From the NCBI RefSeq assembly GCF_003143755.1, contig NZ_QFRI01000001.1, positions 558,001-622,000 of the forward strand: a DNA stretch of 64,000 bases. Direction: 5' to 3'. The stretch is from Algibacter marinivivus. Lineage in GTDB: Bacteria; Bacteroidota; Bacteroidia; Flavobacteriales; Flavobacteriaceae. Every line of letters starts with the position of its first letter. The first letter of the stretch is position 1. The position numbers and the translations under genes were made by a program. Under the pieces are notes generated by a model, which saw nothing but the letters and a program-made list of their open reading frames with translations, ran no database searches and had not been told where the DNA came from. Shown here in pieces: positions 8,149 through 16,683 of this stretch.

Positions 8149-9261
8149 ATGAAACCTCAAGAAGTTTTACTTACTGTTTTACTATGTATTGGAGCTATTC
8201 AAGGCTTAATTTATGGTATTATATTATGGCGAAATAAAAGCCAAAATAGTATTGCGCATAAATTTTTAGCAGCTATTTTATTTTTCTTTTCTTATCGGTT
8301 ATTAGTAGAGATTTTAACGCTATTTAATATTGGTTTTTATGATTTTTGGTATCATTTTCTTATTGAATACAATTGGATTTACGGTGCGTTAATTTATTTT
8401 TTTGTTAAAGCTTACATTACTCCAAACTTTAAGCTAAATCTAAAAAAAGATTGGATTCACTTTCTACCAGTTTTTATTGAATTCATTTGGAGTAACTTTA
8501 TAAAGTCTCAAAATTTCTATTGGGATGGTACACGTGAAAGTTTATCATGGCTCGGATATTACGGTTATATTACTTGGATGCATTATCCAACTATGTATGT
8601 TGTTTCTGGATTGCTAATTATTTACTATTCGTTTAAAGCTGAAAAACTTTTGAAAGTAGATAATTATGAAACTTTTGAAATCATCACAGAGCATACACTC
8701 TGGATTAAACGGGTATTGAAAGTACTCAGGTATTTTTCGATTTTAATTATAGTTATTGTACTTATTGATTTAATATTCTTTGATTATGCTTTTAACCAAT
8801 GGTATCGCTATCCGTTGTTTATAATAATGGCATTAATTACTTACTGGCTAGGAATTGAAGGTTTTAGCAAACGAAATAAATCTGTTATAAAACTTAAAAC
8901 GGTACTTACATCTAAAGAGAAGCAGCAATTAGAAGCGTTATCAAAAAAAATAAAACATCTTATGGTTGAAGATGAAGTTTTTAAAAACCCTGATTTGACT
9001 TTGAGTTTACTTTCTGAACAATTAAATGTAAAACCTTACCTCACAACTAAGTGTTTAAACTTAATTTTTAATAAAAAATTTAATGATTTTGTAAATGAAT
9101 TTAGAATTGAAGAAGTAAAAAGATTAGTTAATAAGCCAGAAAATAATCAATACACATTACTTGCTTTAGCTTACGATTCTGGATTTAATTCGAAAGCTTC
9201 ATTTAATCGTGCAGTAAAGAAGCTAACTGGAAAATCTCCTAGTGCTTTAAAAAACAATTAG
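8149..9261 (+). CDS. AraC-family transcriptional regulator with membrane sensor domain
   Basis: The 370-residue protein has about six to seven hydrophobic helices over residues 5-245, then a cytoplasmic AraC/XylS DNA-binding domain near 270-370 (SLLSEQLNVKPYLTTKCLN, NEFRIEEVKRLV, LLALAYDSGFNSKASFNRAV). This layout is common in Flavobacteriaceae and implies sensing at the membrane. I chose ATG 8149 over an upstream TTG at 8131 because a promoter-like -7 element overlaps the TTG region. Two AATTGA-type repeats follow the gene and may be its targets. The signal is unknown. Confidence 0.87.
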   Translation: MKPQEVLLTVLLCIGAIQGLIYGIILWRNKSQNSIAHKFLAAILFFFSYRLLVEILTLFNIGFYDFWYHFLIEYNWIYGALIYFFVKAYITPNFKLNLKKDWIHFLPVFIEFIWSNFIKSQNFYWDGTRESLSWLGYYGYITWMHYPTMYVVSGLLIIYYSFKAEKLLKVDNYETFEIITEHTLWIKRVLKVLRYFSILIIVIVLIDLIFFDYAFNQWYRYPLFIIMALITYWLGIEGFSKRNKSVIKLKTVLTSKEKQQLEALSKKIKHLMVEDEVFKNPDLTLSLLSEQLNVKPYLTTKCLNLIFNKKFNDFVNEFRIEEVKRLVNKPENNQYTLLALAYDSGFNSKASFNRAVKKLTGKSPSALKNN

Positions 9262-9267
9262 CACGGT

Positions 9268-9329
9268 TCAATTACATAATTGACACGTTTTAAGCATCAA
9301 AAAAAGGTCTCATTTGCCTAATTGAGACG
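9268..9329. promoter_or_regulatory. Candidate regulator-binding repeats upstream of 9375
   Basis: A perfect inverted repeat TCAATTACATAATTGA lies at 9268-9283. Direct repeats AATTGACACG (9278-9287) and AATTGAGACG (9320-9329) are 42 bp apart, about four helical turns. GTCTCA/TGAGAC (9307-9312, 9323-9328) forms another inverted pair. The arrangement suits an AraC-type dimer; the link to the neighbouring regulator is inference. Confidence 0.4.
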
Positions 9330-9374
9330 ATTAGCACTTCTTTTAATCTCACTTTTGTTTCATCAAAAACATAT

Positions 9375-9866
9375 ATGATGAAAACAACACTCTTTTTACT
9401 CCTACTTACATTTCAAATAGGTTTAGCTCAAACAAGTTATGGCACTCCAAATAATGAGACTCCATTACCTGAAAAAATTAAAGATTTAAAAATTGCTATT
9501 GAAGTTGCACATTTCCCAAAAGAGAATGATCCTATAAAAATTGATAATACATATTATTGGAAACACGCAACTGCCATTTTATGTAAGAAAAGTGAAATTA
9601 AAATTATAGAATACGGTGCTTATTTATTTTATAACAACAAATGGAATCTGAGAAAGAGTTACCCCTTAAAAGACCTTGATAAAACTTTTGGAACCAAAAA
9701 ACAAACCATGCTACAAGGGCAACCTTATGTATGGCAAAATAATTGGCGCATTGGCAACAAACTATTTGGCGGTTGGGCCATGTGGTACTTTATTGGAAAA
9801 ACCAAAAATGGAGAAACTATTTGCGGTTATGAAACTATAAATACAACCTCTAACCTTTTAAACTAA
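9375..9866 (+). CDS. Secreted protein of unknown function
   Basis: The 163-residue protein has a signal peptide (MMKTTLFLLLLTFQIGLAQ), so it is probably periplasmic or secreted. I recognise no domain. It contains two Cys (ILCKKS, TICGYE) and aromatic-rich segments such as YYWKHA and GGWAMWYF near the C-terminus. A second ATG follows immediately at 9378. It is 5 bp before a YceI-like gene and downstream of an AraC regulator with candidate binding repeats between, so the two genes may form a regulated pair. Confidence 0.75.
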   Translation: MMKTTLFLLLLTFQIGLAQTSYGTPNNETPLPEKIKDLKIAIEVAHFPKENDPIKIDNTYYWKHATAILCKKSEIKIIEYGAYLFYNNKWNLRKSYPLKDLDKTFGTKKQTMLQGQPYVWQNNWRIGNKLFGGWAMWYFIGKTKNGETICGYETINTTSNLLN

Positions 9867-9871
9867 GAAAC

Positions 9872-10435
9872 ATGAAACTATTAAAAATTTCGACAATACT
9901 TTGCGTTTTATTTCTAACTTTTAAATCTTATGCGCAAATCAAAAATTTAAATATTGAGAAAAGTCTTTTAAATTGGACTGGTAAAGCAGCATTTAGCTCT
10001 TATACCCTAACTGGTAATATACAAGTGAAACAAGGACAAATAGAGATTAAAAATGATAGTATAACTTCTTTAAAGATTATTATTGATATGAAAAGTATTA
10101 ATCATGAATATGGAGATCTTGAAAAACATTTAAAAAGCAAAGATTTTTTTGAAATTAAAAAATTTGAAAACGCCTATTTTGAATTAACTGAACCATCAAT
10201 TATAACAAACAATAAAGCTATTTTAATTGGCAATATCACAGTAAAGAATATAACGCACCAAGAAACATTTTCTGTTACTTTTGGAAATGATTACAATTCA
10301 ATTTTCTTCAATATAGAGTTAGACAGAACAAAGTATGGTGTAAAATTTAATTCTCCAAGTTTCTTTAAAAAGATGAAAGAAAATGCCATAGCTGATGAAT
10401 TTAAACTTGAAGGATTATTAAAATTTGATGATTAA
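9872..10435 (+). CDS. YceI-family periplasmic protein
   Basis: The 187-residue protein has a signal peptide ending near SYAQ (about residue 21), then a YceI-like lipocalin-type domain: LNWTGKAAFSSYTLTGNIQV, IDMKSI, HLKSKDFFEIKKFENAYFEL, ITVKNITHQETF, DRTKYGVKF. YceI proteins bind isoprenoid-type lipids in a beta-barrel in the periplasm. It is 5 bp from the previous gene and is immediately convergent with the surface antigen at 10436. Confidence 0.88.
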   Translation: MKLLKISTILCVLFLTFKSYAQIKNLNIEKSLLNWTGKAAFSSYTLTGNIQVKQGQIEIKNDSITSLKIIIDMKSINHEYGDLEKHLKSKDFFEIKKFENAYFELTEPSIITNNKAILIGNITVKNITHQETFSVTFGNDYNSIFFNIELDRTKYGVKFNSPSFFKKMKENAIADEFKLEGLLKFDD

Positions 10436-11698
10436 TTAAAAATATTGCCCAATTCCAAACACAAAACCTTTACTTGAATTTGGAGTAACACCAACTCCAT
10501 AGTCGATTCTAAAAATAGCGTTGTAAATCTTTTTATGAATAAAACGAAGTCCCAATCCTGGATATACTTTAATATTATCGTCTTGACTAAAATCACCTAA
10601 ATCGCCACCTGGGTTTCGCCATGAACCAGCATCAATAAAAGCATTACCTTGAAGTACAAACCAACCTTTTTCAATAAGTGTTTGGCGGTATTCAGAGTTT
10701 AAAACAACAGCACCAGTACCCCTATCAATGGTGTTCCCAACACCTCGAATGTTTATATTATTATCTACTGAGAAAGGCGCAAATGGTGTTTCGTCGTTTG
10801 TTGACAAACCTAAACGTAATCTGCTTGCCCAATTACCCTTTTCACCTATGCGCTTGAATAGAAAAAAATCGTTCCAACCAATAAAAAAATCAGGCAACAT
10901 ATCGTTTGTTGATGTTACATATTGAAAGTTAAACTGACTTTTAAAACCTGATACATATTGATAGAAATAATCTAATTTATTGTATTCATAAATACCCTTT
11001 GCCAACCATTTATGAACGTTTAAAGCTTGCGGAACATTGGGGTTCGTTGCTCCAAACTTATATTGATAATCTTCAACAAAATAGTTAATTCCCAATTCTA
11101 ACCTATTTTTAAAGTTGAATTCATATAACCCTAAAATTTCAATAGAGTTATTATTATACTTATAGTTTGAAGAAGTATTATCAAAAAAAACAGGCTCTTG
11201 AGTAGTTAAATCTTGATAATTAATTGCCAACCCTAATTTATTAGAAAACAGATAAGGTGCTCTGAAATTAAAGGCATAACTGCTATAAATATCTTTTTGA
11301 TAAAAACCTCCAAAAGTAATATTTCTACCAAATAAATTGAATTCGTAAAGACCTAAACGGTAAGCAAACTCATCATTATCTGTTGTAAATACATTTGCAG
11401 ATGGAATCAGTGTAAAGTTTTCCTCAATATTGTAAAACACATTATATTGATTATCTTCTGATGGAAACACTTGATAATAGGCATGCGATACGGAAGGCAA
11501 ACGTTTTAATCTTAAAATATCTTGCTCAATGATTGTTGAATCTAAGACACTTCCTGATTTAATAGTAGAAATGCTTTTTATAAAAGTAGTTTTTAACTTT
11601 TCATTTCCTTGGATTTTTAAATCGTGTACTATATTCTGTCCAAATAGGTTTGATGCTATTAGGCTAAAAAAAACAAAAAATAATACTACTTTTTTCAT
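10436..11698 (-). CDS. BamA/Omp85-related surface antigen barrel
   Basis: The 420-residue protein (starting at MKKVVLFFVFF) has a signal peptide to about residue 21, a POTRA-like segment to about residue 110 (HDLKIQGNEKLKTTFIKS), and a C-terminal beta-barrel ending in aromatic FGIGQYF, the typical sorting end. It is much shorter than BamA (about 800) and closer to the single-POTRA patatin/TpsB-like group. ATG 11698 overlaps the lipoprotein stop by 4 bp. It is the last gene of a three-gene minus-strand operon. Confidence 0.85.
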   Translation of the reverse strand: MKKVVLFFVFFSLIASNLFGQNIVHDLKIQGNEKLKTTFIKSISTIKSGSVLDSTIIEQDILRLKRLPSVSHAYYQVFPSEDNQYNVFYNIEENFTLIPSANVFTTDNDEFAYRLGLYEFNLFGRNITFGGFYQKDIYSSYAFNFRAPYLFSNKLGLAINYQDLTTQEPVFFDNTSSNYKYNNNSIEILGLYEFNFKNRLELGINYFVEDYQYKFGATNPNVPQALNVHKWLAKGIYEYNKLDYFYQYVSGFKSQFNFQYVTSTNDMLPDFFIGWNDFFLFKRIGEKGNWASRLRLGLSTNDETPFAPFSVDNNINIRGVGNTIDRGTGAVVLNSEYRQTLIEKGWFVLQGNAFIDAGSWRNPGGDLGDFSQDDNIKVYPGLGLRFIHKKIYNAIFRIDYGVGVTPNSSKGFVFGIGQYF

Positions 11699-12423
11699 TC
11701 TGCTACAAACGATTTTTGAATGACCCAATTTACCCAATTATCCAGACTTACATCCATTAAGGTAAAATTATAATTTTTCATGAGAGTTAAATCAGGTGGT
11801 AGCTGAGTCGTTACATTCAATACAACATTACCCGTTTTATAATATTGAAAGTTGTTTTCATAGGTATAAGTTCCTGATAACAAATTATTTGTTTCATCTG
11901 AAACCACTTGAAAATAAATAGCATTATCACCTTCTGGATTATCTTCCCACATAAAATGTGGCATTTCAGATTGAGATTGATTTATTAAGACCTCATTATT
12001 CCAAACAGTTGGCTTAGATATTTGTTTAGTTCGAATAGGGTTTGAAATCTTAATTTCCTCATCTAATTCAAAAGTGATAATAACCCATTTTTCGTTTGAT
12101 GCGTTTTGTGTAAACTTCCCTAAATGACCGTTAAAAAACGGTTCAGGGTTTAACTTATTTTCAATATAATTCTTGAAATCATTTTCATCAATATCAACAT
12201 TTGTTGTCTCATAGAATTTCACATTGGATGCTCCTGCTTCTGGGTAATAAAAAGTAAGAGTTTCACCAGTATTTTCATCACTTGCAGCACACGCTATAAC
12301 AGCCCCCATTTCAATAGCTCGCCCTTGAGTATAATTAGCTAAAGTTTGTATAATAGCATCATTATCTTTAGAACAAGACAACAAGACAACAAAACATATA
12401 GCGATATACTTTATTTTATTCAT
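11695..12423 (-). CDS. Lipoprotein of unknown function
   Basis: Starting at ATG 12423 the protein is 242 residues, with a short lipoprotein signal ending in FVVLLSCSKD (Cys near residue 17). I recognise no domain; it is rich in beta-type segments and ends with VNWVIQKSFVAE. Its start overlaps the stop of the GH113-like gene by 8 bp and its own stop overlaps the barrel gene by 4 bp, so the three are a coupled operon at the cell envelope. An ATG further upstream at 12459 lies inside the previous gene and would hide the signal peptide. Confidence 0.75.
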   Translation of the reverse strand: MNKIKYIAICFVVLLSCSKDNDAIIQTLANYTQGRAIEMGAVIACAASDENTGETLTFYYPEAGASNVKFYETTNVDIDENDFKNYIENKLNPEPFFNGHLGKFTQNASNEKWVIITFELDEEIKISNPIRTKQISKPTVWNNEVLINQSQSEMPHFMWEDNPEGDNAIYFQVVSDETNNLLSGTYTYENNFQYYKTGNVVLNVTTQLPPDLTLMKNYNFTLMDVSLDNWVNWVIQKSFVAE

Positions 12424-13426
12424 TTGGTAATTTATACTGTTTTCGTAATAGTGCCTCAACAGGTTTATTTTGTGGTGTAAATCTTGAATTATCTTCCCCT
12501 CCTACTTTGTCGTGTTCATGAAACCATTTCCAAATAAACCCTCCAGCAAACCATTCTTCTTTCCAAAAGGTTTCAAATAAAGCTTGTGTTGTATTTGTTT
12601 GCGCTTCTAGATTTACTTGATTCATACTTCTATCACTTACCCAAGGTGCTTTCCCAGAAAAATCTACACTTCTATATCCGTATTCAGTAAACAAAATAGG
12701 TTTTTGATATTTTTGAGACATGTTATAAATAACTGCTTTGTGTTTTTTCCAACCTTCCAAACAGTCTACAACTGAAGGTGTTTTTTTGTCACTCACAGGA
12801 AAATAAGCATCTACACCTATATAATCCAATTTGGTCCAAAAAGGTGTTCGCTTAAATTCGTCCCAATTAGCAGCATAGGTTAATTTGCCTTTATATTTAG
12901 CTTTTATTTTTTCAATTAAATTACTCCAGTATTCTGGTCTGTTTTCTATGAATTTTTCCAACTCCGTACCAATGCAAAATAGTTCTGCTTTTACCTCGTT
13001 TGCCAAATCTGCATATTCTAAAATAAAACTTGTATAAGAAGCTTCTAAAGTTTTCCAATCTGCTTCATTTTTCATTTCAATAAATCCAGTAAACTCACCA
13101 TGCCAAACCCAAATTTGAGGTTTAATCATGATTTTAACACCCCTCTTTCTTAGTTCTCCAATGTATTGTTTTGCACCTGCTCTTGTTTCACCAAACCATT
13201 GTCTGTCAGTATTATGATTTATCTCTGGGTCATTTAAATTTCTAATAAATCCAAAAGGCATAATCGCTGCATAATTTGCATTTACATTAACTACCGGCTT
13301 TACATCTGTTTGATTTATAGCTTTACCAGAAGCTACAAAACTCACACCATTAATTTTATTGGTTTGAGTTTTGCATGATTGAATACTAAGTATGGATAAA
13401 AAAATTAGGAACTTAAATCGTTTCAT
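12416..13426 (-). CDS. GH113-like glycoside hydrolase, lipoprotein
   Basis: The 336-residue protein has a lipobox (LSILSIQSCKT), then a TIM-barrel resembling GH113 beta-mannanases. Candidate acid/base Glu155 is in CIGTELEKF and candidate nucleophile Glu248 in PILFTEYGYRS. IMIKPQIWVWHG and DYIGVDAYFPV support the fold. It probably cleaves a beta-glycan near the cell surface; the substrate is not shown by sequence. It leads a minus-strand operon with a lipoprotein and a barrel protein. Confidence 0.82.
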   Translation of the reverse strand: MKRFKFLIFLSILSIQSCKTQTNKINGVSFVASGKAINQTDVKPVVNVNANYAAIMPFGFIRNLNDPEINHNTDRQWFGETRAGAKQYIGELRKRGVKIMIKPQIWVWHGEFTGFIEMKNEADWKTLEASYTSFILEYADLANEVKAELFCIGTELEKFIENRPEYWSNLIEKIKAKYKGKLTYAANWDEFKRTPFWTKLDYIGVDAYFPVSDKKTPSVVDCLEGWKKHKAVIYNMSQKYQKPILFTEYGYRSVDFSGKAPWVSDRSMNQVNLEAQTNTTQALFETFWKEEWFAGGFIWKWFHEHDKVGGEDNSRFTPQNKPVEALLRKQYKLPNE

Positions 13427-13461
13427 AAAACAGGTTTAAGTCCCTAATTTACTATTAATCA

Positions 13462-14382
13462 TTAAAATAACGCTCTTAAACCTATGTTAAATGTTTGTCC
13501 TAAACCTGTATCATTTCCTCTTACAAAACCTGTATAAAGTGTTTCTATATTTAAAACATCTGTTAATTGATATTTTACGCCTCCTCCTAAAGCTGTAAAG
13601 TCTTGAGAAAAATTATTTTCATTTCCAGAGCTTATGAGTTGAGAGTGTTGAACTAATCCCAATATTGTGAATTTTGAACTTGGAAAATAACTTAAAAACA
13701 CACCTGGAGTTAAACGAAAGCTATTATTAGCAAAACTACCTTCAATTTGAGTGCCGTTGGTATCTCTCTCAACTTTCTTACCAAAATTATACTCTGTATT
13801 TAACTCAGTAAACAATTGCCAATCGCCTCCTTCAAAACTATAATCGTAGAAAAATCTATTCTGAAAAGTAAATCCTTTTTGGTCTAAAAACACACCGTTT
13901 TCAACTTCATTATCTACTAAAGGAATATGAATTGCTGTTTGAATCGTGAAATTAGAAATACTTTTAATAGGGTTAAATTTTATGGCTGGCGCAAAAGATG
14001 TAAATCCAGAACGTGCAGAATTTGCTTCCCCATCAAATTTAAAAACATCTAAAGCGTCTCTACCTCCAATAACATTTGAACGAAACTCTAATAATAATCC
14101 AACATTAAAATTATTATTATCTGAAACTCCTGTAAAAACATCTACAGTAGAAGTAAAAAATGTATTTCTTGGGATACTTTGTTTATCGCCATTTGGTCCG
14201 AATAAATCTTTAGTTTCTGTGTATAAATTGTTAAACCATTTTATATCCCATTGTCCTTTCTTTAATAATTTAGAGGGTGTATAGGTTTGGATGACACTGC
14301 CTTGATTTTCTTCAGAATCTTCCTGTGAGTAGCCAGTAAATGTTACAGCTGTTAATACTAATATTGCGATTAATTTTTTCAT
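13462..14382 (-). CDS. Outer-membrane beta-barrel protein of unknown substrate
   Basis: The 306-residue protein has a signal peptide (ending around TFTGYSQ, residue 20), then alternating hydrophobic and polar strands and a C-terminal aromatic end (GLRALF), as in outer-membrane barrels. I do not recognise a named family; automatic annotation would likely call it a transporter. It starts 30 bp upstream of the DUF547 gene's end and is in line with the GH113-like operon (35 bp gap), so it may be co-transcribed. Confidence 0.7.
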   Translation of the reverse strand: MKKLIAILVLTAVTFTGYSQEDSEENQGSVIQTYTPSKLLKKGQWDIKWFNNLYTETKDLFGPNGDKQSIPRNTFFTSTVDVFTGVSDNNNFNVGLLLEFRSNVIGGRDALDVFKFDGEANSARSGFTSFAPAIKFNPIKSISNFTIQTAIHIPLVDNEVENGVFLDQKGFTFQNRFFYDYSFEGGDWQLFTELNTEYNFGKKVERDTNGTQIEGSFANNSFRLTPGVFLSYFPSSKFTILGLVQHSQLISSGNENNFSQDFTALGGGVKYQLTDVLNIETLYTGFVRGNDTGLGQTFNIGLRALF

Positions 14383-14412
14383 TATTTCTATTTTGATTTG
14401 TTGTTTTTTGGT

Positions 14413-15126
14413 TTATTGTTTGTTTACTTTCCAATCATATGGAAAGTAGCTTAATTTGTATTTACCCTCTAATTTCTCTGTTCTGTATTGATTTATAAAA
14501 TCGATTTCAGATTTACCATTCATAGTAAAATCTTCTTTATACCACTCCATGATTTGGGATGCCTGAACACGTTTCTTTTTGGTATTCACTTTTAAAAACG
14601 AGCCGTTTAAAGCTAGTTTTGTTTGTTTTTCTAATTGAGAGTTAAGTGTGTTTGGTAAGTAAGCTTTATTAATTAATGGCGGACACCCAACTGCACCACA
14701 TACTAATACAAAGTGAAAACGAGCATCTTTAAAATTGCCTCTTAAAAGTTTATGTTCAATATCATTTAAAGTGATATTTTTTCCGCCTAAACTATAGGTT
14801 GTTTTATCAAAAAAACCTTTATTATCTAATGGTGAATTAGTAGGGTAATTGTCTATAATTCCTTTAATTACAGATACATTATAAGCGTTTATCCAAAAGG
14901 CTTGATAATTATTCGCATCACTTTTTGATACCGAAATCCCTTCAGCTATTTTCAATAATGCATTTAATGATTCTGGATTGGAATGAATTTTAGAATACGC
15001 CACCCTTCCATTAGACACATTGGCTTTAAAAAAAGCATCAGCTTTACTAAAAAACGTATTTAAATCTTGAGAAATCCCTTCAAAAGATACAAGTGCTATT
15101 AATATGATTATAAATTGTTTTTTCAT
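14413..15126 (-). CDS. DUF547 secreted protein
   Basis: The 237-residue protein has a signal peptide ending at FEGISQ (residue 20) and no lipobox. The DUF547 core is present: YQAFWINAYNVSVIKGIIDNY, LNDIEHKLLRG, HFVLVCGAVGCPPLINKAY and SYFPYDW. It shares this core with the DUF547 lipoprotein at 5611, including the Cys before Pro. Function unknown. It is 30 bp upstream of the barrel gene on the same strand and divergent from the oxidoreductase at 15374. Confidence 0.85.
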   Translation of the reverse strand: MKKQFIIILIALVSFEGISQDLNTFFSKADAFFKANVSNGRVAYSKIHSNPESLNALLKIAEGISVSKSDANNYQAFWINAYNVSVIKGIIDNYPTNSPLDNKGFFDKTTYSLGGKNITLNDIEHKLLRGNFKDARFHFVLVCGAVGCPPLINKAYLPNTLNSQLEKQTKLALNGSFLKVNTKKKRVQASQIMEWYKEDFTMNGKSEIDFINQYRTEKLEGKYKLSYFPYDWKVNKQ

Positions 15127-15333
15127 TTTTTTTTGTTTTCTTTTTATGTCTTCAATTTAATTTTAGACACATTTCAAATTTTAAGCTTTGCAAAGTAACT
15201 GCCATTAGGTCGAACAAAATTTCAAGTAATTACAGATAACCTAAAAGTTTTTTCGCGTCTCAAACGATTAATCTTCCTTACAAGAGTTTTTCAATTTAAA
15301 CCGATTCTAAATTAACCCTCATTTTTAAGTTCT

Positions 15334-15341
15334 TATCTTTA
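15334..15341 (+). promoter_or_regulatory. Possible -7 promoter element
   Basis: TATCTTTA lies 33 bp before ATG 15374. It is one base off TAnnTTTG and no clear TTG partner is seen. Confidence 0.3.
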
Positions 15342-15373
15342 GCTACGACCTAACATCACATAACAATCAAATT

Positions 15374-16681
15374 ATGCAAGAACACATCGTTATTATAGGA
15401 AACGGAATTTCTGGTGTTACAGCAGCTAGACATATTAGAAAATTGTCTGACAAAAAAATTACCATTGTTTCTGCTGAAACCGAATATTTCTTCTCAAGAA
15501 CAGCGCTTATGTACATATACATGGGACACATGAAGTTTGAACACACACAACCTTATGAAAATTGGTTTTGGGAGAAAAACAGAATCGATCTCAAAAAAGG
15601 CTACGTTAACAATATAGATACTGATGCTAAAACACTTCATTTTGCTGAAGGAGACTCCTTAAAATACGATAAACTTATTATTGCAACAGGTAGTAAACCA
15701 AACAAATTTGGGTGGCCAGGGCAAGATTTAGAAGGCGTTATGGGCATGTACCATAAGCAAGATTTGGAAAACCTTGAAAAGCACGCACCTAATAAAGACG
15801 TTTGTAAACGTGCCGTCATTGTTGGTGGTGGATTAATTGGTATTGAATTGGCAGAAATGCTTAATTCAAGAAGTATTCCTGTGACGTTCTTAGTCAGAGA
15901 GGATAGTTTCTGGAATGGTGTTTTACCTTCTGGTGAAAGTGAAATGATTAACCGTCATATTAAAAATCATCACATCGATTTACGTTTGGGTATGAATCTG
16001 AAGGAAATCAAATCTGATGAAAATGGAAAGGTAAAATCAATTATAATTCAAGAAACTGGTGAAGAAATTGAATGTGATGTGGTTGGATTAACTGCTGGTG
16101 TATCTCCTAATATTGATTTTATAAAAGATTCTAATATTGAAACTGGTAGAGGCGTAAAAGTAAATCGTTATTTAGAGACTAACATTCCTGATGTTTATGC
16201 TATTGGCGATTGTGCAGAACAACACGAAGGTATAAATGGCCGTAGACCCATTGAAGCTGTTTGGTACACAGGCCGTATGATGGGCGAAACTTTAGCGCAA
16301 ACCGTTTGCGGAAACAGAATACAATACAACCCAGGACATTGGTTTAACTCTGCTAAGTTTCTAGATATAGAATACCAAACGTATGGTTGGGTGTTTAGTG
16401 AGCGTAGTAAACAAGATTATGAAAAACATTTTCATTGGAAACATGAAGATGACACTAAATGCATCACTGTTGCTTATAACAAAGACACCAATAAATTCTT
16501 AGGCATAAACACTTTTGGAATAAGAATGCGACATGAAACTTTTGACACTTGGCTTACTGAAAATCGCGATGTAGATTATGTGATGAATCATCTTTCTGAA
16601 GCCAATTTCGACCCTGAATTTTATAGCCATTATGAAGCTGAAATTTTATCAGCCTACAACAAACAACTACAAATAGCATAA
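15374..16681 (+). CDS. NAD(P)/FAD-dependent oxidoreductase
   Basis: The 435-residue protein has two Rossmann motifs: IGNGISGVTAARHIRK at residues 8-23 for FAD and VIVGGGLIGIELAEML near 150 for NAD(P). YAIGDCAE near 275 closes the FAD site. It resembles the rubredoxin/ferredoxin reductase-type flavoproteins. The C-terminal about 90 residues are an extension (WFNSAKFLDIEYQTYGWVFS) not typical of plain reductases. It ends 2 bp before the polyferredoxin gene, so the two likely form an electron-transfer complex. Confidence 0.9.
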   Translation: MQEHIVIIGNGISGVTAARHIRKLSDKKITIVSAETEYFFSRTALMYIYMGHMKFEHTQPYENWFWEKNRIDLKKGYVNNIDTDAKTLHFAEGDSLKYDKLIIATGSKPNKFGWPGQDLEGVMGMYHKQDLENLEKHAPNKDVCKRAVIVGGGLIGIELAEMLNSRSIPVTFLVREDSFWNGVLPSGESEMINRHIKNHHIDLRLGMNLKEIKSDENGKVKSIIIQETGEEIECDVVGLTAGVSPNIDFIKDSNIETGRGVKVNRYLETNIPDVYAIGDCAEQHEGINGRRPIEAVWYTGRMMGETLAQTVCGNRIQYNPGHWFNSAKFLDIEYQTYGWVFSERSKQDYEKHFHWKHEDDTKCITVAYNKDTNKFLGINTFGIRMRHETFDTWLTENRDVDYVMNHLSEANFDPEFYSHYEAEILSAYNKQLQIA

Positions 16682-16683
16682 CC

